A stretch of 52,309 bases of DNA from Deltaproteobacteria bacterium (GTDB lineage Bacteria; Desulfobacterota; Binatia; JACPRU01). Location of the stretch: NCBI GenBank assembly GCA_016189835.1, contig JACPRU010000085.1:1-52309 (forward strand), written 5' to 3'. A program made the position numbers and the translations under genes. Shown here one piece after another: positions 29,739-37,797 of this stretch; the stretch's first letter is position 1; each line of letters starts with the position of its first letter. The notes beneath the pieces are model-generated. The model did not search any database, was not told the DNA's origin, and was given only the letters and a program-made list of their open reading frames with translations.

Positions 29739-30905
29739 TTGATCATCAAGAAAGCGCAAAGAATCCAAGAACTTCCGCCATATCTGTTCGCGGAGATCGA
29801 CAAGAAGAAGAACGCCCTGAAGGCGCGCGGCGCCGACATCATCAGCCTCGGCATCGGCGATCCCGACCTGCCGACGCCGCCCCACGTCATCGAGCGGCTG
29901 TGTCGCGCGGCGGGAGCTCCCGCCAATCATCGTTATCCCGATTACGAAGGGCTGCCGGCGTTTCGCCGGGCCGCCGCCGAGTGGTATCGCTCGCGGTTCG
30001 CGGTCGAGCTCGACCCCGAGCGCGAGGTGGTCTCGCTGATCGGCTCGAAGGAAGGCATCGCCCACCTGCCGATCGCCTTCGTCGACCCGGGCGACGTCGT
30101 GCTCTGCCCGGACCCCGGCTACCCGGTCTACGCCGTCGGCACCGGATTCTGCGGCGGCGTCGTCTACCGCATGCCGCTGCGCGGCGAGAATCACTTCCTG
30201 CCCGACTTGAACGCCATCCCCGAGGCGGTGGCCAAGCGCGCCAAGCTCATGTGGCTGTGCTATCCGAACAACCCGACCTCGGCGGTGGCCGGCGCCGAGT
30301 TCTTCCGAAGCGCGATCGCCTTCGCGCAGCGCCACGACGTCATCGTCTGCCACGACGCCGCCTACTCGGAGATCTACTACGACGGCGAGCGGCCGATCTC
30401 CTTCCTCGAGGTCGAGGGAGCGCGCGAGGTCGGCATCGAGTTCCACTCGCTGTCCAAGACCTACAACATGACCGGCTGGCGCATCGGTTTCGCGGTCGGC
30501 AACGCGGACCTGGTCGCCGGGCTCGGCACGGTGAAGACCAACGTCGACTCGGGCGTGTTCCAGGCGGTCCAGGAGGCCGGCATCGCGGCGCTCGGCGGCG
30601 ATCAGAGCTGCGTGGAGAGCTGCCGCCAGATCTACCAACGCCGGCGCGACCTGGTGATGAAGGCGCTCGGCCGGGCGGGCCTGCGCGCTCACCCGCCGAA
30701 GGCCACGTTCTACGTCTGGGTCCAAACCCCCCGGGGCTACTCGTCGGCGGACTTCGCCACCAAGGTCCTCGAGGAAACGGCCGTGGTCATCACTCCGGGG
30801 ACCGGCTTCGGACCGAACGGCGAGGGCTACGTCCGCCTATCGCTCACCGTGGCCGACGAGCGCCTCGCCGAAGCCGTCGAACGCATCCAGGGACTGCGGC
30901 TCTGA
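29739..30905 (+). CDS. dapL: LL-diaminopimelate aminotransferase
   Basis: A 388-residue PLP-dependent class I aminotransferase of the LL-DAP aminotransferase group, which converts tetrahydrodipicolinate directly to LL-2,6-diaminopimelate for lysine and peptidoglycan. LGIGDPDLPTPPHV, YPNNPTSAVA, HDAAYSE and the PLP lysine segment SLSKTYNMTGWRIG (Lys240) are present. The start is TTG 29739 with GAGGG 7 bases upstream, just before IIKKAQRIQ; the GTG further upstream gives non-family residues. It overlaps folK by one base. A related aspartate-type aminotransferase role is possible but less likely. Confidence 0.88.
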   Translation: MIIKKAQRIQELPPYLFAEIDKKKNALKARGADIISLGIGDPDLPTPPHVIERLCRAAGAPANHRYPDYEGLPAFRRAAAEWYRSRFAVELDPEREVVSLIGSKEGIAHLPIAFVDPGDVVLCPDPGYPVYAVGTGFCGGVVYRMPLRGENHFLPDLNAIPEAVAKRAKLMWLCYPNNPTSAVAGAEFFRSAIAFAQRHDVIVCHDAAYSEIYYDGERPISFLEVEGAREVGIEFHSLSKTYNMTGWRIGFAVGNADLVAGLGTVKTNVDSGVFQAVQEAGIAALGGDQSCVESCRQIYQRRRDLVMKALGRAGLRAHPPKATFYVWVQTPRGYSSADFATKVLEETAVVITPGTGFGPNGEGYVRLSLTVADERLAEAVERIQGLRL

Positions 30906-31405
30906 TGCCGCTCGGCGTCTTCATCGGGCTCGGATCGAACCTCGGTGACCGCCGCGCCAACATTCACGATGCGCTGAGTCGCATCCGCGGCCTGCCCGGC
31001 ACCCGCATCGTCAAGGAGTCCTCGCTCTACGAGAGCGAGCCGCACGGCGATGCCAAGACCTGGTTCGTCAACGGGGTGGTCGAGGTCGAGACCGAGCTGT
31101 CGCCGGAAAACCTGCTCAAGAAGCTGAAGGCCATCGAGAGCGCGATGGGGCGCAAGCGCGTCAAAGGCAAGCGCTGGGGAAGCCGCATCATCGACCTCGA
31201 CATTCTCTTCTACACGAACCTGGTGGTGCGCAAGCGCACGCTGAAGATCCCGCACGAACAGCTCGCCAACCGCCGCTTCGTCCTGCTGCCGCTCTCGGAG
31301 CTGGCCCCGCAGTTGATCCATCCCATTCTGCAGGTCTCGGTCTCCGATCTGCTCGCCTCGGTGAAGGACGGCAAGAAGGTCGTGCTCATGCCGCTGCGCG
31401 GTTGA
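30905..31405 (+). CDS. folK: HPPK, folate pyrophosphokinase
   Basis: A 166-residue 6-hydroxymethyl-7,8-dihydropterin pyrophosphokinase, an ATP-dependent step of folate synthesis. GLGSNLGDRRANI at the N-terminus, SSLYESEP, and the catalytic/metal segment WGSRIIDLDIL (two Asp) followed by IPHEQLANRRFVLLPL are diagnostic. It shares a TGATG junction with dapL. The C-terminus carries a short basic extension. Confidence 0.96.
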   Translation: MPLGVFIGLGSNLGDRRANIHDALSRIRGLPGTRIVKESSLYESEPHGDAKTWFVNGVVEVETELSPENLLKKLKAIESAMGRKRVKGKRWGSRIIDLDILFYTNLVVRKRTLKIPHEQLANRRFVLLPLSELAPQLIHPILQVSVSDLLASVKDGKKVVLMPLRG

Positions 31406-31473
31406 GTTGTGAGCCGCCGTGGTCTAGCCTGACCGATTAGCCGAACGAGCCGAATGTTCGGCCGCCTTGTGCG

Positions 31474-32550
31474 ATGGCGACGCTGCCGAAAGTCTACCTC
31501 GAACACCTGGCCGAGATCTCCCCGGACATCATCATCGCCGTCGATCGCCAGGGACGGATCATCTTCTACAACGACGGCGCGCGCCGCACCCTCGGCTACT
31601 GCTCCGAAGAGGTGCTCGGCCGCCACGTCACGCTGATCTACGGCGACATCGCCGAGGCCCGCCGCCTGATGGCGGCGATGCGCAGCGCCGAGCGCGGCGC
31701 GGCGGGCAGCACGCAGAACTTCGAGACCACGGTGATCGACAAGTGGGGAGAGCGCATCCCGGCGGCGATCTCCGGCTCGATCATCAAGGATGCCGCCGGC
31801 AACGAGATCGGCTCGATCGGCTTCGCCAAGGACCTGCGCGAGATCCGCCAGCGACAGCAGCTCGCCACCATGGCCGAGATCGCCGTGTCGCTCGCGCACC
31901 AGATCAACAATCCGCTCGAGGCGATCGCCAACCAGCTCGAGCTGCTCGCCAAGTGCGTCGCGCACAAGTGCACCGACGAGGAGTTCGTGGTCGAGGGCGA
32001 GCGCCTCGACGCGATCCAGAGCGAGCTCGGCAGGATCCGCGACACGATCGGGCGCATCCAGCAAGCCGCCGGCGAGCGCGACTATGGCACCCGCGAGTAC
32101 CTACCGGGGCAGCTGATGACGGATCTCGGCTCGCGCGCCAACGGCAAGGACGCCTGCCATCTCGACGGCGTGCGCGTGCTGGTGGTCGACGACGACACCG
32201 GCGTGTGCAACTCGCTGCGCGACGTGCTGCGCGAGGAGCACTGTCAGGTGTTCACCGCCAGCGGCGGCCTCGAGGCGCTCAGGCTCCTACAGGCCGAGTC
32301 CGTCGACGTCGTGCTCTCCGACGTCGTCATGCCCGACATGGACGGCTACGACCTGTACATGGAGCTGAAGGAGCGGTTGCCGAGGACGCCGGTCGTGCTG
32401 ATGACGGCGTATTACTACGACAAGGACCACGTGATTAAGCGCTCGCGCCTCGAAGGCCTCGACCAGGTGATCTTCAAGAAGCCGATCGATCCCAAGCGGC
32501 TGATGACGATCATCGAGCAGGTGTCGAAGCGCCCGGCGCCGCCGGCATGA
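31474..32550 (+). CDS. PAS-DHp-receiver protein lacking a kinase ATPase domain
   Basis: A 358-residue signalling protein. Residues 8-125 are a PAS domain (SPDIIIAVDRQGRIIFYN start). Residues 130-200 are a dimerisation/phosphotransfer helix pair with the H-box SLAHQINNPLEAI and His142. Residues 233-352 are a receiver domain with acidic pocket near 239-241, phospho-acceptor Asp283 in LSDVVMPDMDG and the Lys in IFKKP. Only about 35 residues separate the helix pair from the receiver, so the HATPase_c domain is absent. It cannot autophosphorylate alone; it may be phosphorylated by a partner kinase or act as a phosphotransfer scaffold. No output domain or partner is adjacent. Confidence 0.85.
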   Translation: MATLPKVYLEHLAEISPDIIIAVDRQGRIIFYNDGARRTLGYCSEEVLGRHVTLIYGDIAEARRLMAAMRSAERGAAGSTQNFETTVIDKWGERIPAAISGSIIKDAAGNEIGSIGFAKDLREIRQRQQLATMAEIAVSLAHQINNPLEAIANQLELLAKCVAHKCTDEEFVVEGERLDAIQSELGRIRDTIGRIQQAAGERDYGTREYLPGQLMTDLGSRANGKDACHLDGVRVLVVDDDTGVCNSLRDVLREEHCQVFTASGGLEALRLLQAESVDVVLSDVVMPDMDGYDLYMELKERLPRTPVVLMTAYYYDKDHVIKRSRLEGLDQVIFKKPIDPKRLMTIIEQVSKRPAPPA

Positions 32551-32565
32551 TCCCGCAGGCCTGAC

Positions 32566-33180
32566 ATGGCCATCCGCATCACCAAGGTCTACACGCGGAC
32601 TGGCGACCGCGGCGAGACGGCCGTCGTCGGCGGGCGGCGGGTCGCGAAGGATTCGCCGCGCATCGTCGCCTACGGCACGCTGGACGAGCTGAACGCGGTG
32701 CTCGGCGTCGTGCGCGCGCTGGCCGCCAAGCAGGCTTCGTCCGCAGCGGCGCGGCTCGTCGAGATGCTGAAGCGCCTGCAGAACGAGCTGTTCGATCTCG
32801 GCAGCGAGCTCGCCACCCCGACCGACGCCGAATACGAAGGGATGTGGCGCGTGTCGGAGGCGGAGGTGCGCGAGCTCGAGCGCGCAATCGACGAGTGCCA
32901 GAAGGATCTCGAGCCGCTGAAGTCGTTCGTCCTACCCGGCGGCGGGACGCTCGGCGCGTTCCTGCACCAGGCCCGCACGGTCTGCCGCCGGGCCGAGATC
33001 GAGGTGTTACGCCTGTCGCGCGTCGAGCCGGTGAGCCCGCTCGCGCTCCGCTACGTGAACCGCCTGTCCGATCTGCTGTTCGTCCTGGCGCGCTGGATCG
33101 CCAAGCAGGCGGGCGAGGACGAGTTCCTGTGGGAGCGGGGCTTGCGTCTGCCGACCAAGCGCGCTCCCCGGCGGACGTAG
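32566..33180 (+). CDS. pduO: Cob(I)alamin adenosyltransferase, PduO type
   Basis: A 204-residue ATP:cob(I)alamin adenosyltransferase of the PduO family, which makes adenosylcobalamin. KVYTRTGDRGET at 7-18 is the ATP loop; YGTLDELNAVLG, FVLPGGG, CRRAEIEV and VNRLSDLLFVLAR are family-specific. AdoCbl is the cofactor of the ethylmalonyl-CoA mutase encoded 8 kb away, so a functional link is likely. It lies 15 bases after the PAS/receiver gene. Confidence 0.95.
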   Translation: MAIRITKVYTRTGDRGETAVVGGRRVAKDSPRIVAYGTLDELNAVLGVVRALAAKQASSAAARLVEMLKRLQNELFDLGSELATPTDAEYEGMWRVSEAEVRELERAIDECQKDLEPLKSFVLPGGGTLGAFLHQARTVCRRAEIEVLRLSRVEPVSPLALRYVNRLSDLLFVLARWIAKQAGEDEFLWERGLRLPTKRAPRRT

Positions 33181-33242
33181 CCGGTTTGCATCGACCGCCG
33201 AAGAGGAATCCACGCGTCCGCGTCGCCACGGGAGGCTCTCCG

Positions 33243-33923
33243 ATGCAGAAGATCTTCTTCAAGCAGCTCGAGCTCGGCCCGATGCAGAACTTCGTGTACC
33301 TGATCGGCGACCCGGAGACGCGCTCGCTGGCGGTGGTCGATCCCGCGTGGGAGGTCGAGACGATTCTCGACGAGGCGCGGCGCCACGACCTGGAGATCAC
33401 CCATCTGCTGGTCACCCACTTCCATCCGGATCACCTCGGCGGGCGGATGATGGGGATGAGCGTGCGCGGCGCCCAGGAACTGCTCGCCGCGGGCGTCCGG
33501 GCCAAGGTGCACATTCACAAGGAGGAAGCCCCCTACGTGGGCCGCGTCACCGATCTCTCGGCCTCGGACCTGCAGACGGTCGAGAGCGGCGACGTCGTGC
33601 AGGTCGGGCGGGTCCCGGTGAAGTTCATCCACACCCCGGGGCACACTCCCGGCTCGCAGTGCTTCCTGGTCGGCGACGCTCTGGTCTCGGGCGACACGCT
33701 GTTCATCGGCTCGTGCGGCCGCGTGGATCTGCCGGGGAGCGACCCTAAGAAGCTCTACGAGAGCCTGCAGACGCTCGGGCGTCTCCCCGAGGCGACCGTG
33801 CTCTACCCCGGCCACAACTATGCCTCGGCGCCGACCTCGACGATCGGGGAGCAGAAGCGGCGCAACCCGTTCCTGCGCTTCGACAGCGTCGAGGAGTTCC
33901 TGTCGATGATGGGCTACGGGTGA
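33243..33923 (+). CDS. MBL-fold hydrolase (glyoxalase II-like)
   Basis: A 226-residue metallo-beta-lactamase-fold hydrolase. VTHFHPDHLGG (near 58-68) supplies the HxHxDH metal motif; HTPGHTPGSQCFLV, SGDTLFIGSCGRVDLPGS and LYPGHNYA give the remaining His/Asp ligands. The overall pattern is that of hydroxyacylglutathione hydrolase/persulfide dioxygenase relatives, so a thioester substrate is likely but not defined. ATG 33243 has GGGAGG 7 bases upstream. It ends the plus-strand unit begun by dapL. Confidence 0.9.
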   Translation: MQKIFFKQLELGPMQNFVYLIGDPETRSLAVVDPAWEVETILDEARRHDLEITHLLVTHFHPDHLGGRMMGMSVRGAQELLAAGVRAKVHIHKEEAPYVGRVTDLSASDLQTVESGDVVQVGRVPVKFIHTPGHTPGSQCFLVGDALVSGDTLFIGSCGRVDLPGSDPKKLYESLQTLGRLPEATVLYPGHNYASAPTSTIGEQKRRNPFLRFDSVEEFLSMMGYG

Positions 33924-34000
33924 GCTGAGATTCGCAGGCCCCTGTCTCGCGCGCGTCAGCTCCATCCGCCCCGCCGCCTCGTCGAGACGCTTCCCCCCGG

Positions 34001-34873
34001 CTAAGAAATCTTGTACTCGATCGCCGGACCGTCCGGCCTACCGAGCGACACCTCGCCGCTGCCGTCGAGCAGGAACTCCTCGCGATGGAGATGGCGCGCC
34101 GTGCCGAGCTGCGGCCGCACGTACGTCCCGTTCGTCGAACGATCGACCAGGTAGATCGCGCCCTTGCGCCGCACGAACTCCGCGTGCTCGCGCGACACGG
34201 CGCCGTCGTCGACGATCAGATCGTTGCCGGCCGTGCGGCCGACCGTGAGGCGGCTTTGCTGCGCGGTCATCTCCAGGACCGTGCCTCGGAAGAAGACGGA
34301 GAGGCGGGCCTCCTCGCGAAGCGCGGCGCGCGTGAACAGCACCGTCGCCCCCTCGAGCTTCCACATCACCTCGTAGAGCTCGACCTCATCCTCTTTGCCG
34401 CGCAGGGGAAACGCCCCGACGCGGCGCGCCTTGGCCTGCGACTCGAGGTTCAACTCCTCGACGATGTCCTTGGTGACGTAGATCTGGTCGGGCCCGGCTA
34501 CGTGCTGGACGCGCGCGGCGACGTTCACCGCGTCGCCGAAGACGTCTCCGTCGCCGCGCTCCACGACCGGCCCGGCGGAGAGGCCCGAGTGGATGCGCAC
34601 GCGCGCGGCATCGGGCCGCGTCGCGCTGTCGTCGGCGATCGCCGTGTGCATGGCGGTGGCGGCGTCGACGGCGCTCAGCGCCTCGCCGAACACGGCGAGA
34701 AACCCGTCGCCCATGTACTTGACGATCCGGCCCGAGCGCTTCTCCACCTCCGGCACGATGACCTTGAAGCAGTGCTCGACCATCGCGTGCCCGGCGACTT
34801 CTCCGTAGCGCTCGAAGTAGGCCGTGCTGCCGCTCACGTCGGTAAACAGGACGACTGCCTTCTTCGGCTCCAT
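34001..34873 (-). CDS. Soluble adenylate cyclase with FHA domain
   Basis: A 290-residue cytoplasmic protein. Residues 5-165 form a class III cyclase domain: LFTDVSGSTAYFERYG (metal Asp12), KYMGDGFLAVFG with the ATP-specifying Lys and second metal Asp, and FGDAVNVAARVQ with the specificity Asp and Asn/Arg pair. Residues 205-285 are an FHA domain (TVGRTAGNDL, SREHAEF, DRSTNGTYV) that recognises phosphothreonine. The predicted output is cAMP, with input from a Ser/Thr-phosphorylated partner. It starts 18 bases after the methylsuccinyl-CoA dehydrogenase stop, same strand, so it is likely the last gene of that operon. Confidence 0.9.
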   Translation of the reverse strand: MEPKKAVVLFTDVSGSTAYFERYGEVAGHAMVEHCFKVIVPEVEKRSGRIVKYMGDGFLAVFGEALSAVDAATAMHTAIADDSATRPDAARVRIHSGLSAGPVVERGDGDVFGDAVNVAARVQHVAGPDQIYVTKDIVEELNLESQAKARRVGAFPLRGKEDEVELYEVMWKLEGATVLFTRAALREEARLSVFFRGTVLEMTAQQSRLTVGRTAGNDLIVDDGAVSREHAEFVRRKGAIYLVDRSTNGTYVRPQLGTARHLHREEFLLDGSGEVSLGRPDGPAIEYKIS

Positions 34874-34891
34874 AGACGCCCCGGGCGGAGG

Positions 34892-36544
34892 CTACTCGCT
34901 CAGCAGCGACCGAGCAATGACTTTGAGCTCCAGGATCGGCTTCACTCCTTCGAAGATCGGCAGCACCAGCGAGTCGACGACGTAGCGGCAGATCGCGAAC
35001 TCTTCGGCGAACCCCCAGCCGCCGTGCAGCAGCTGGCCCTCCTGCGTCACCCGCTGCGCGACGTCCGAGGCGAACAGCTTGGCCATCGCCGCCTCGAGCG
35101 TCGCGGACTCCGATTCGTCCATCGTGCGCGCCGCCGCGTACGTGAGCTGGCGAGCGGCCGCGATGTCGACCGCCATCTGCCCGAGCTTCCACTGCGTGAG
35201 CTGGAAGTCCCCGATCGGCTGTCCGAATTGCTTGCGCTCGGCGACATAAGCCGCGGTCTTTTCGAGCGCCGCCTGCGCCACGCCGGTCGCCCGGCCGCCG
35301 GTCTGCAGGCGCCCGGCCGCGAAGCCGGCCATCTGCAGATAGAAGCCGCGCCCGCGCCCTCTCTCGGCGCCGACCAGGTTCTCGGCGGGCACGAAGAAGT
35401 TGTCGAAGCCGAGCGTAAAGGAGTGCATGCCGCGGTAGCCGGGCGTGTGATCGGCCTTGCCGTGCAGCACGCCGCTCCCCTGGCCGCCGGTCTGCCGCAC
35501 CTCGAACTCATGGCCGGGAAACGTTTCCTTCTCGACGATGAACAGCGACAGGCCGCGGGCGCCGCTCGCCGGATTTGGATCGGTGCGGGCGAGCAGCGCG
35601 ATCACGTTCGCCCGTCCGGCGAACGTGCACCACGCCTTGGCGCCGTTCACCACGTATCCCGACCGCCCGCCGATCTCCGCGGGCTCGGCGCGGCACTTCA
35701 CCGACGCCACGTCCGAACCGGTGTCCGGTTCCGTGACCGAGATCGCCACCATCAGCTCACCGCGCGCCACCCGCGGCAGCCAGGCGTGCTTCTGCTCGTC
35801 GGTGCCTCCGTGGAGCAGCGCCTTGGTGAGGATCTCGGGGCGGGTGATCAGGCTCCCGGCCGCCGCCAGCGACGCCGCGGAAAGCTCCTCGGTGGTGAGG
35901 ATCATCACCAGGTTGCCCATGCCGCCGCCGCCGTACTCCTCGGGAACCGACATGCCGAAGTAGCCGAGCTCGGCCATCTTGCGGATCAGCTCTTCGGGGA
36001 CCAGCTCGTCCCGCTGGTGGATCCGCTGGGCGATCGGCTCGACCTCGGTGCGCGCGAAGCTCCGCACCGACTCGCGCGACAGCCGCTCCATCTCGCCGGC
36101 CAGCCAGCTGTGGTTCACGCCGCCCGCGGCGATCACCCGCCGGCCGAGCGCCCGCACCCGCTCTTCGCCCGCTCCGGCGCGGATCCGGCCGCGCAGGTCC
36201 GGCGCGTCGAGCGTGTCGTCGAGGAACGCCTCCTGGAAGCCGAAGGCCGCGAGGTGTGTCGCGACCTGCGCGCGGCAGCGCGCCGCGACGTTGGCCGCGA
36301 AGATCGTCGCCGCCTCCCCCGCCAGCGGATCGCCCTCCTCGCCGCACGCCGCCGCGTAGGCGGCGAGCGCCCGGGCGGCGCGGAGCTCGGTCGCCAGGTA
36401 GCTCACGCGCTCGCAGTGCACCTGGTGCTCGTCGATCGTCTTGCCGCCGTCGGTTTCCTTGCGCGCATGGTCGAGCGCGGCGTCGACGACGCGTTCGAGG
36501 GCGGAGATGAGTGGAGCGGCTTCCGCGGTCGAGCGATCCTTCAT
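34892..36544 (-). CDS. mcd: Methylsuccinyl-CoA dehydrogenase
   Basis: A 550-residue acyl-CoA dehydrogenase with an N-terminal helical extension of about 155 residues before the usual fold, the hallmark of methylsuccinyl-CoA dehydrogenase (methylsuccinyl-CoA to mesaconyl-CoA, FAD). MSVPEEYGGGGMG, ISVTEPDTGSDVAS, GAKAWCTFAGRA and the C-terminal LLHGGWGFAEEF segment are typical. Ethylmalonyl-CoA mutase and beta-methylmalyl-CoA lyase in the same cluster support the substrate. ATG 36544 has GGAGGG 5 bases upstream. Another long-form acyl-CoA dehydrogenase with unknown substrate is the alternative. Confidence 0.88.
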   Translation of the reverse strand: MKDRSTAEAAPLISALERVVDAALDHARKETDGGKTIDEHQVHCERVSYLATELRAARALAAYAAACGEEGDPLAGEAATIFAANVAARCRAQVATHLAAFGFQEAFLDDTLDAPDLRGRIRAGAGEERVRALGRRVIAAGGVNHSWLAGEMERLSRESVRSFARTEVEPIAQRIHQRDELVPEELIRKMAELGYFGMSVPEEYGGGGMGNLVMILTTEELSAASLAAAGSLITRPEILTKALLHGGTDEQKHAWLPRVARGELMVAISVTEPDTGSDVASVKCRAEPAEIGGRSGYVVNGAKAWCTFAGRANVIALLARTDPNPASGARGLSLFIVEKETFPGHEFEVRQTGGQGSGVLHGKADHTPGYRGMHSFTLGFDNFFVPAENLVGAERGRGRGFYLQMAGFAAGRLQTGGRATGVAQAALEKTAAYVAERKQFGQPIGDFQLTQWKLGQMAVDIAAARQLTYAAARTMDESESATLEAAMAKLFASDVAQRVTQEGQLLHGGWGFAEEFAICRYVVDSLVLPIFEGVKPILELKVIARSLLSE

Positions 36545-36613
36545 GTCCCTCCTTCGAGTGCGCGGAGCGGGAAACGCCGGGGTCCGACTACTTCACTTCG
36601 ACGTCGATGCTCC

Positions 36614-36648
36614 ACTCGCTCCGTACATCCCGTCGGTCTGAGCGGAGC
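36614..36648 (-). terminator. Stem-loop after the ferredoxin-like gene
   Basis: On the minus strand GCTCCG pairs with CGGAGC within GCTCCGCTCA...ACGGAGCGAGT, beginning 4 bases after the ferredoxin stop and before mcd. The same two blocks recur after the mcl stop (41012-41052). No T-run follows. It may attenuate or stabilise the transcript. Confidence 0.4.
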
Positions 36649-36652
36649 CTCG

Positions 36653-36877
36653 TTAGCTCTCGTAGAGCTTGACGACCCGCACGCCCTCGGGAGAGGCCTG
36701 CATGCACAGATCGCAGAGCGTGCACTCGTCGACGTTCTCTTCGACGGTTTCGGCGGTTCCCTCGGCCGAGCCGAGCTTGAAGATGTTGACGGGGCAGACC
36801 TCGACGAGCTTCTTGGCGAGGCCCGGCGTCTTCCGAACGACGTCGTCCTCGATGTCGACGCGGATGAACATCGCCAT
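36653..36877 (-). CDS. Ferredoxin-like protein with incomplete cluster motif
   Basis: A 74-residue ferredoxin-like protein. Cysteines are C28 (in VCPVNIF), and C52, C55, C58 in ECTLCDLCMQAS. In bacterial ferredoxins the C-x2-C-x2-C run is followed three residues later by a fourth Cys before Pro; here Ser62 stands there (ASPEG). One [4Fe-4S] site can still form from C52, C55, C58 and C28; the other cluster of a two-cluster fold is absent. Its gene starts two bases after the synthetase alpha subunit stop, with GAGGGG 7 bases upstream, and precedes mcd. It resembles ETF-QO/FixX-like partners, but its partner is unknown. Confidence 0.82.
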   Translation of the reverse strand: MAMFIRVDIEDDVVRKTPGLAKKLVEVCPVNIFKLGSAEGTAETVEENVDECTLCDLCMQASPEGVRVVKLYES

Positions 36878-36879
36878 GG

Positions 36880-37794
36880 CTATCCCCTCGCCGCCGCGGC
36901 TTCGATGCGGTCCTTCACGAGGCGAGGAATGTCGCCGATCTCGTCGGCGACCGCGATGCCCGCTTCGCGCATGCGGCGGATCTTGTCCGCCGGGGAGTCG
37001 ACCTTCGTCTCGACGACCGTGCCCGCGTGGCCGAAGCTCATGCCCGGCATGTCGTCCATGAAGCGTCCGGCGACGAAGGCGACGATCGGCAGCCGGCTCT
37101 TGTTCTCCTTCGCCCAGCGCGCGAGCTCCGCCTCGGCCGTGCCCCCCGGCTCGGAATAGATGACGATCGCCTTGGTGTCGGCGTCCGCCTCGAAGAGCGG
37201 CATCAGCTCGGCGTAGGTGGACCCGATCACCGGATCGCCGCCGATCGAAATCGCCGTGCTCTCGCCGAGACCGGCCGTGGAGAGCGCGTTGCAGATCTCG
37301 GTCGTCATGCCACCCGAACGCGACATCACCCCGACGACCCCCGGCTTGAACGCCTTGCGGCAGTCGACCGCCGGTCCGCCGAGGCTGCCGAAGCGGCAGA
37401 CGTCGGGCACGATGATGCCGAGACAGTTCGGCCCGATCACCCGCGCGCCACGCAGATCGGCGTACTCGATGATCGCCGCGGCGTCGCGCCGCGGGATGCC
37501 CTCGGTGATGATCACGATCAACCGGATGCCGGCATCGACCGCCTCGAAGGCCGCGTCGGGTGCGAACGCCAGCGGAACCGTGACGACCGAGCCGTCGACC
37601 TTCCGCGTGGTCGTGATCTCGCGCACCGTGTCGTAGACGGGAACGCCGTAGACCTCGCGACCGCCGCGGCCCGGCGTCACGCCGCCGACGATCTTCGAGC
37701 CGTACTCGAGGCACTCGCGGGTGAAGTTCAGCGCCTCGCGCCCGGTGATGCCCTGCACGATGAAGGTGAAGTCCTTGTGAACGAGAACGCCCAT
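36880..37794 (-). CDS. SucD-like acyl-CoA synthetase alpha subunit
   Basis: A 304-residue alpha subunit of the ADP/GDP-forming succinyl-CoA synthetase superfamily. The N-terminal CoA-binding part has FIVQGITGREA, IVGGVTPGRGG and VIGPNCLGII; the ligase part has VGVMSRSGGMTTE, IGGDPVIGST and GHAGTVVE with the phospho-His. The SRSGGMTTE sequence resembles citryl-CoA synthetase/ATP-citrate lyase more than methylotroph MtkB. Next to malyl-CoA lyase genes, malate-CoA ligase activity is the leading guess; citrate, citramalate or succinate are alternatives. It follows the beta subunit by 3 bases. Confidence 0.88.
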   Translation of the reverse strand: MGVLVHKDFTFIVQGITGREALNFTRECLEYGSKIVGGVTPGRGGREVYGVPVYDTVREITTTRKVDGSVVTVPLAFAPDAAFEAVDAGIRLIVIITEGIPRRDAAAIIEYADLRGARVIGPNCLGIIVPDVCRFGSLGGPAVDCRKAFKPGVVGVMSRSGGMTTEICNALSTAGLGESTAISIGGDPVIGSTYAELMPLFEADADTKAIVIYSEPGGTAEAELARWAKENKSRLPIVAFVAGRFMDDMPGMSFGHAGTVVETKVDSPADKIRRMREAGIAVADEIGDIPRLVKDRIEAAAARG

Positions 37795-37797
37795 CGG

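Noticed and set aside
34085..37159. 1024-codon plus-strand frame opposite mcd and the cyclase-FHA gene
   Set aside because: Antisense shadow; residues are biased to Arg, Ala, His and Asp with no motif.
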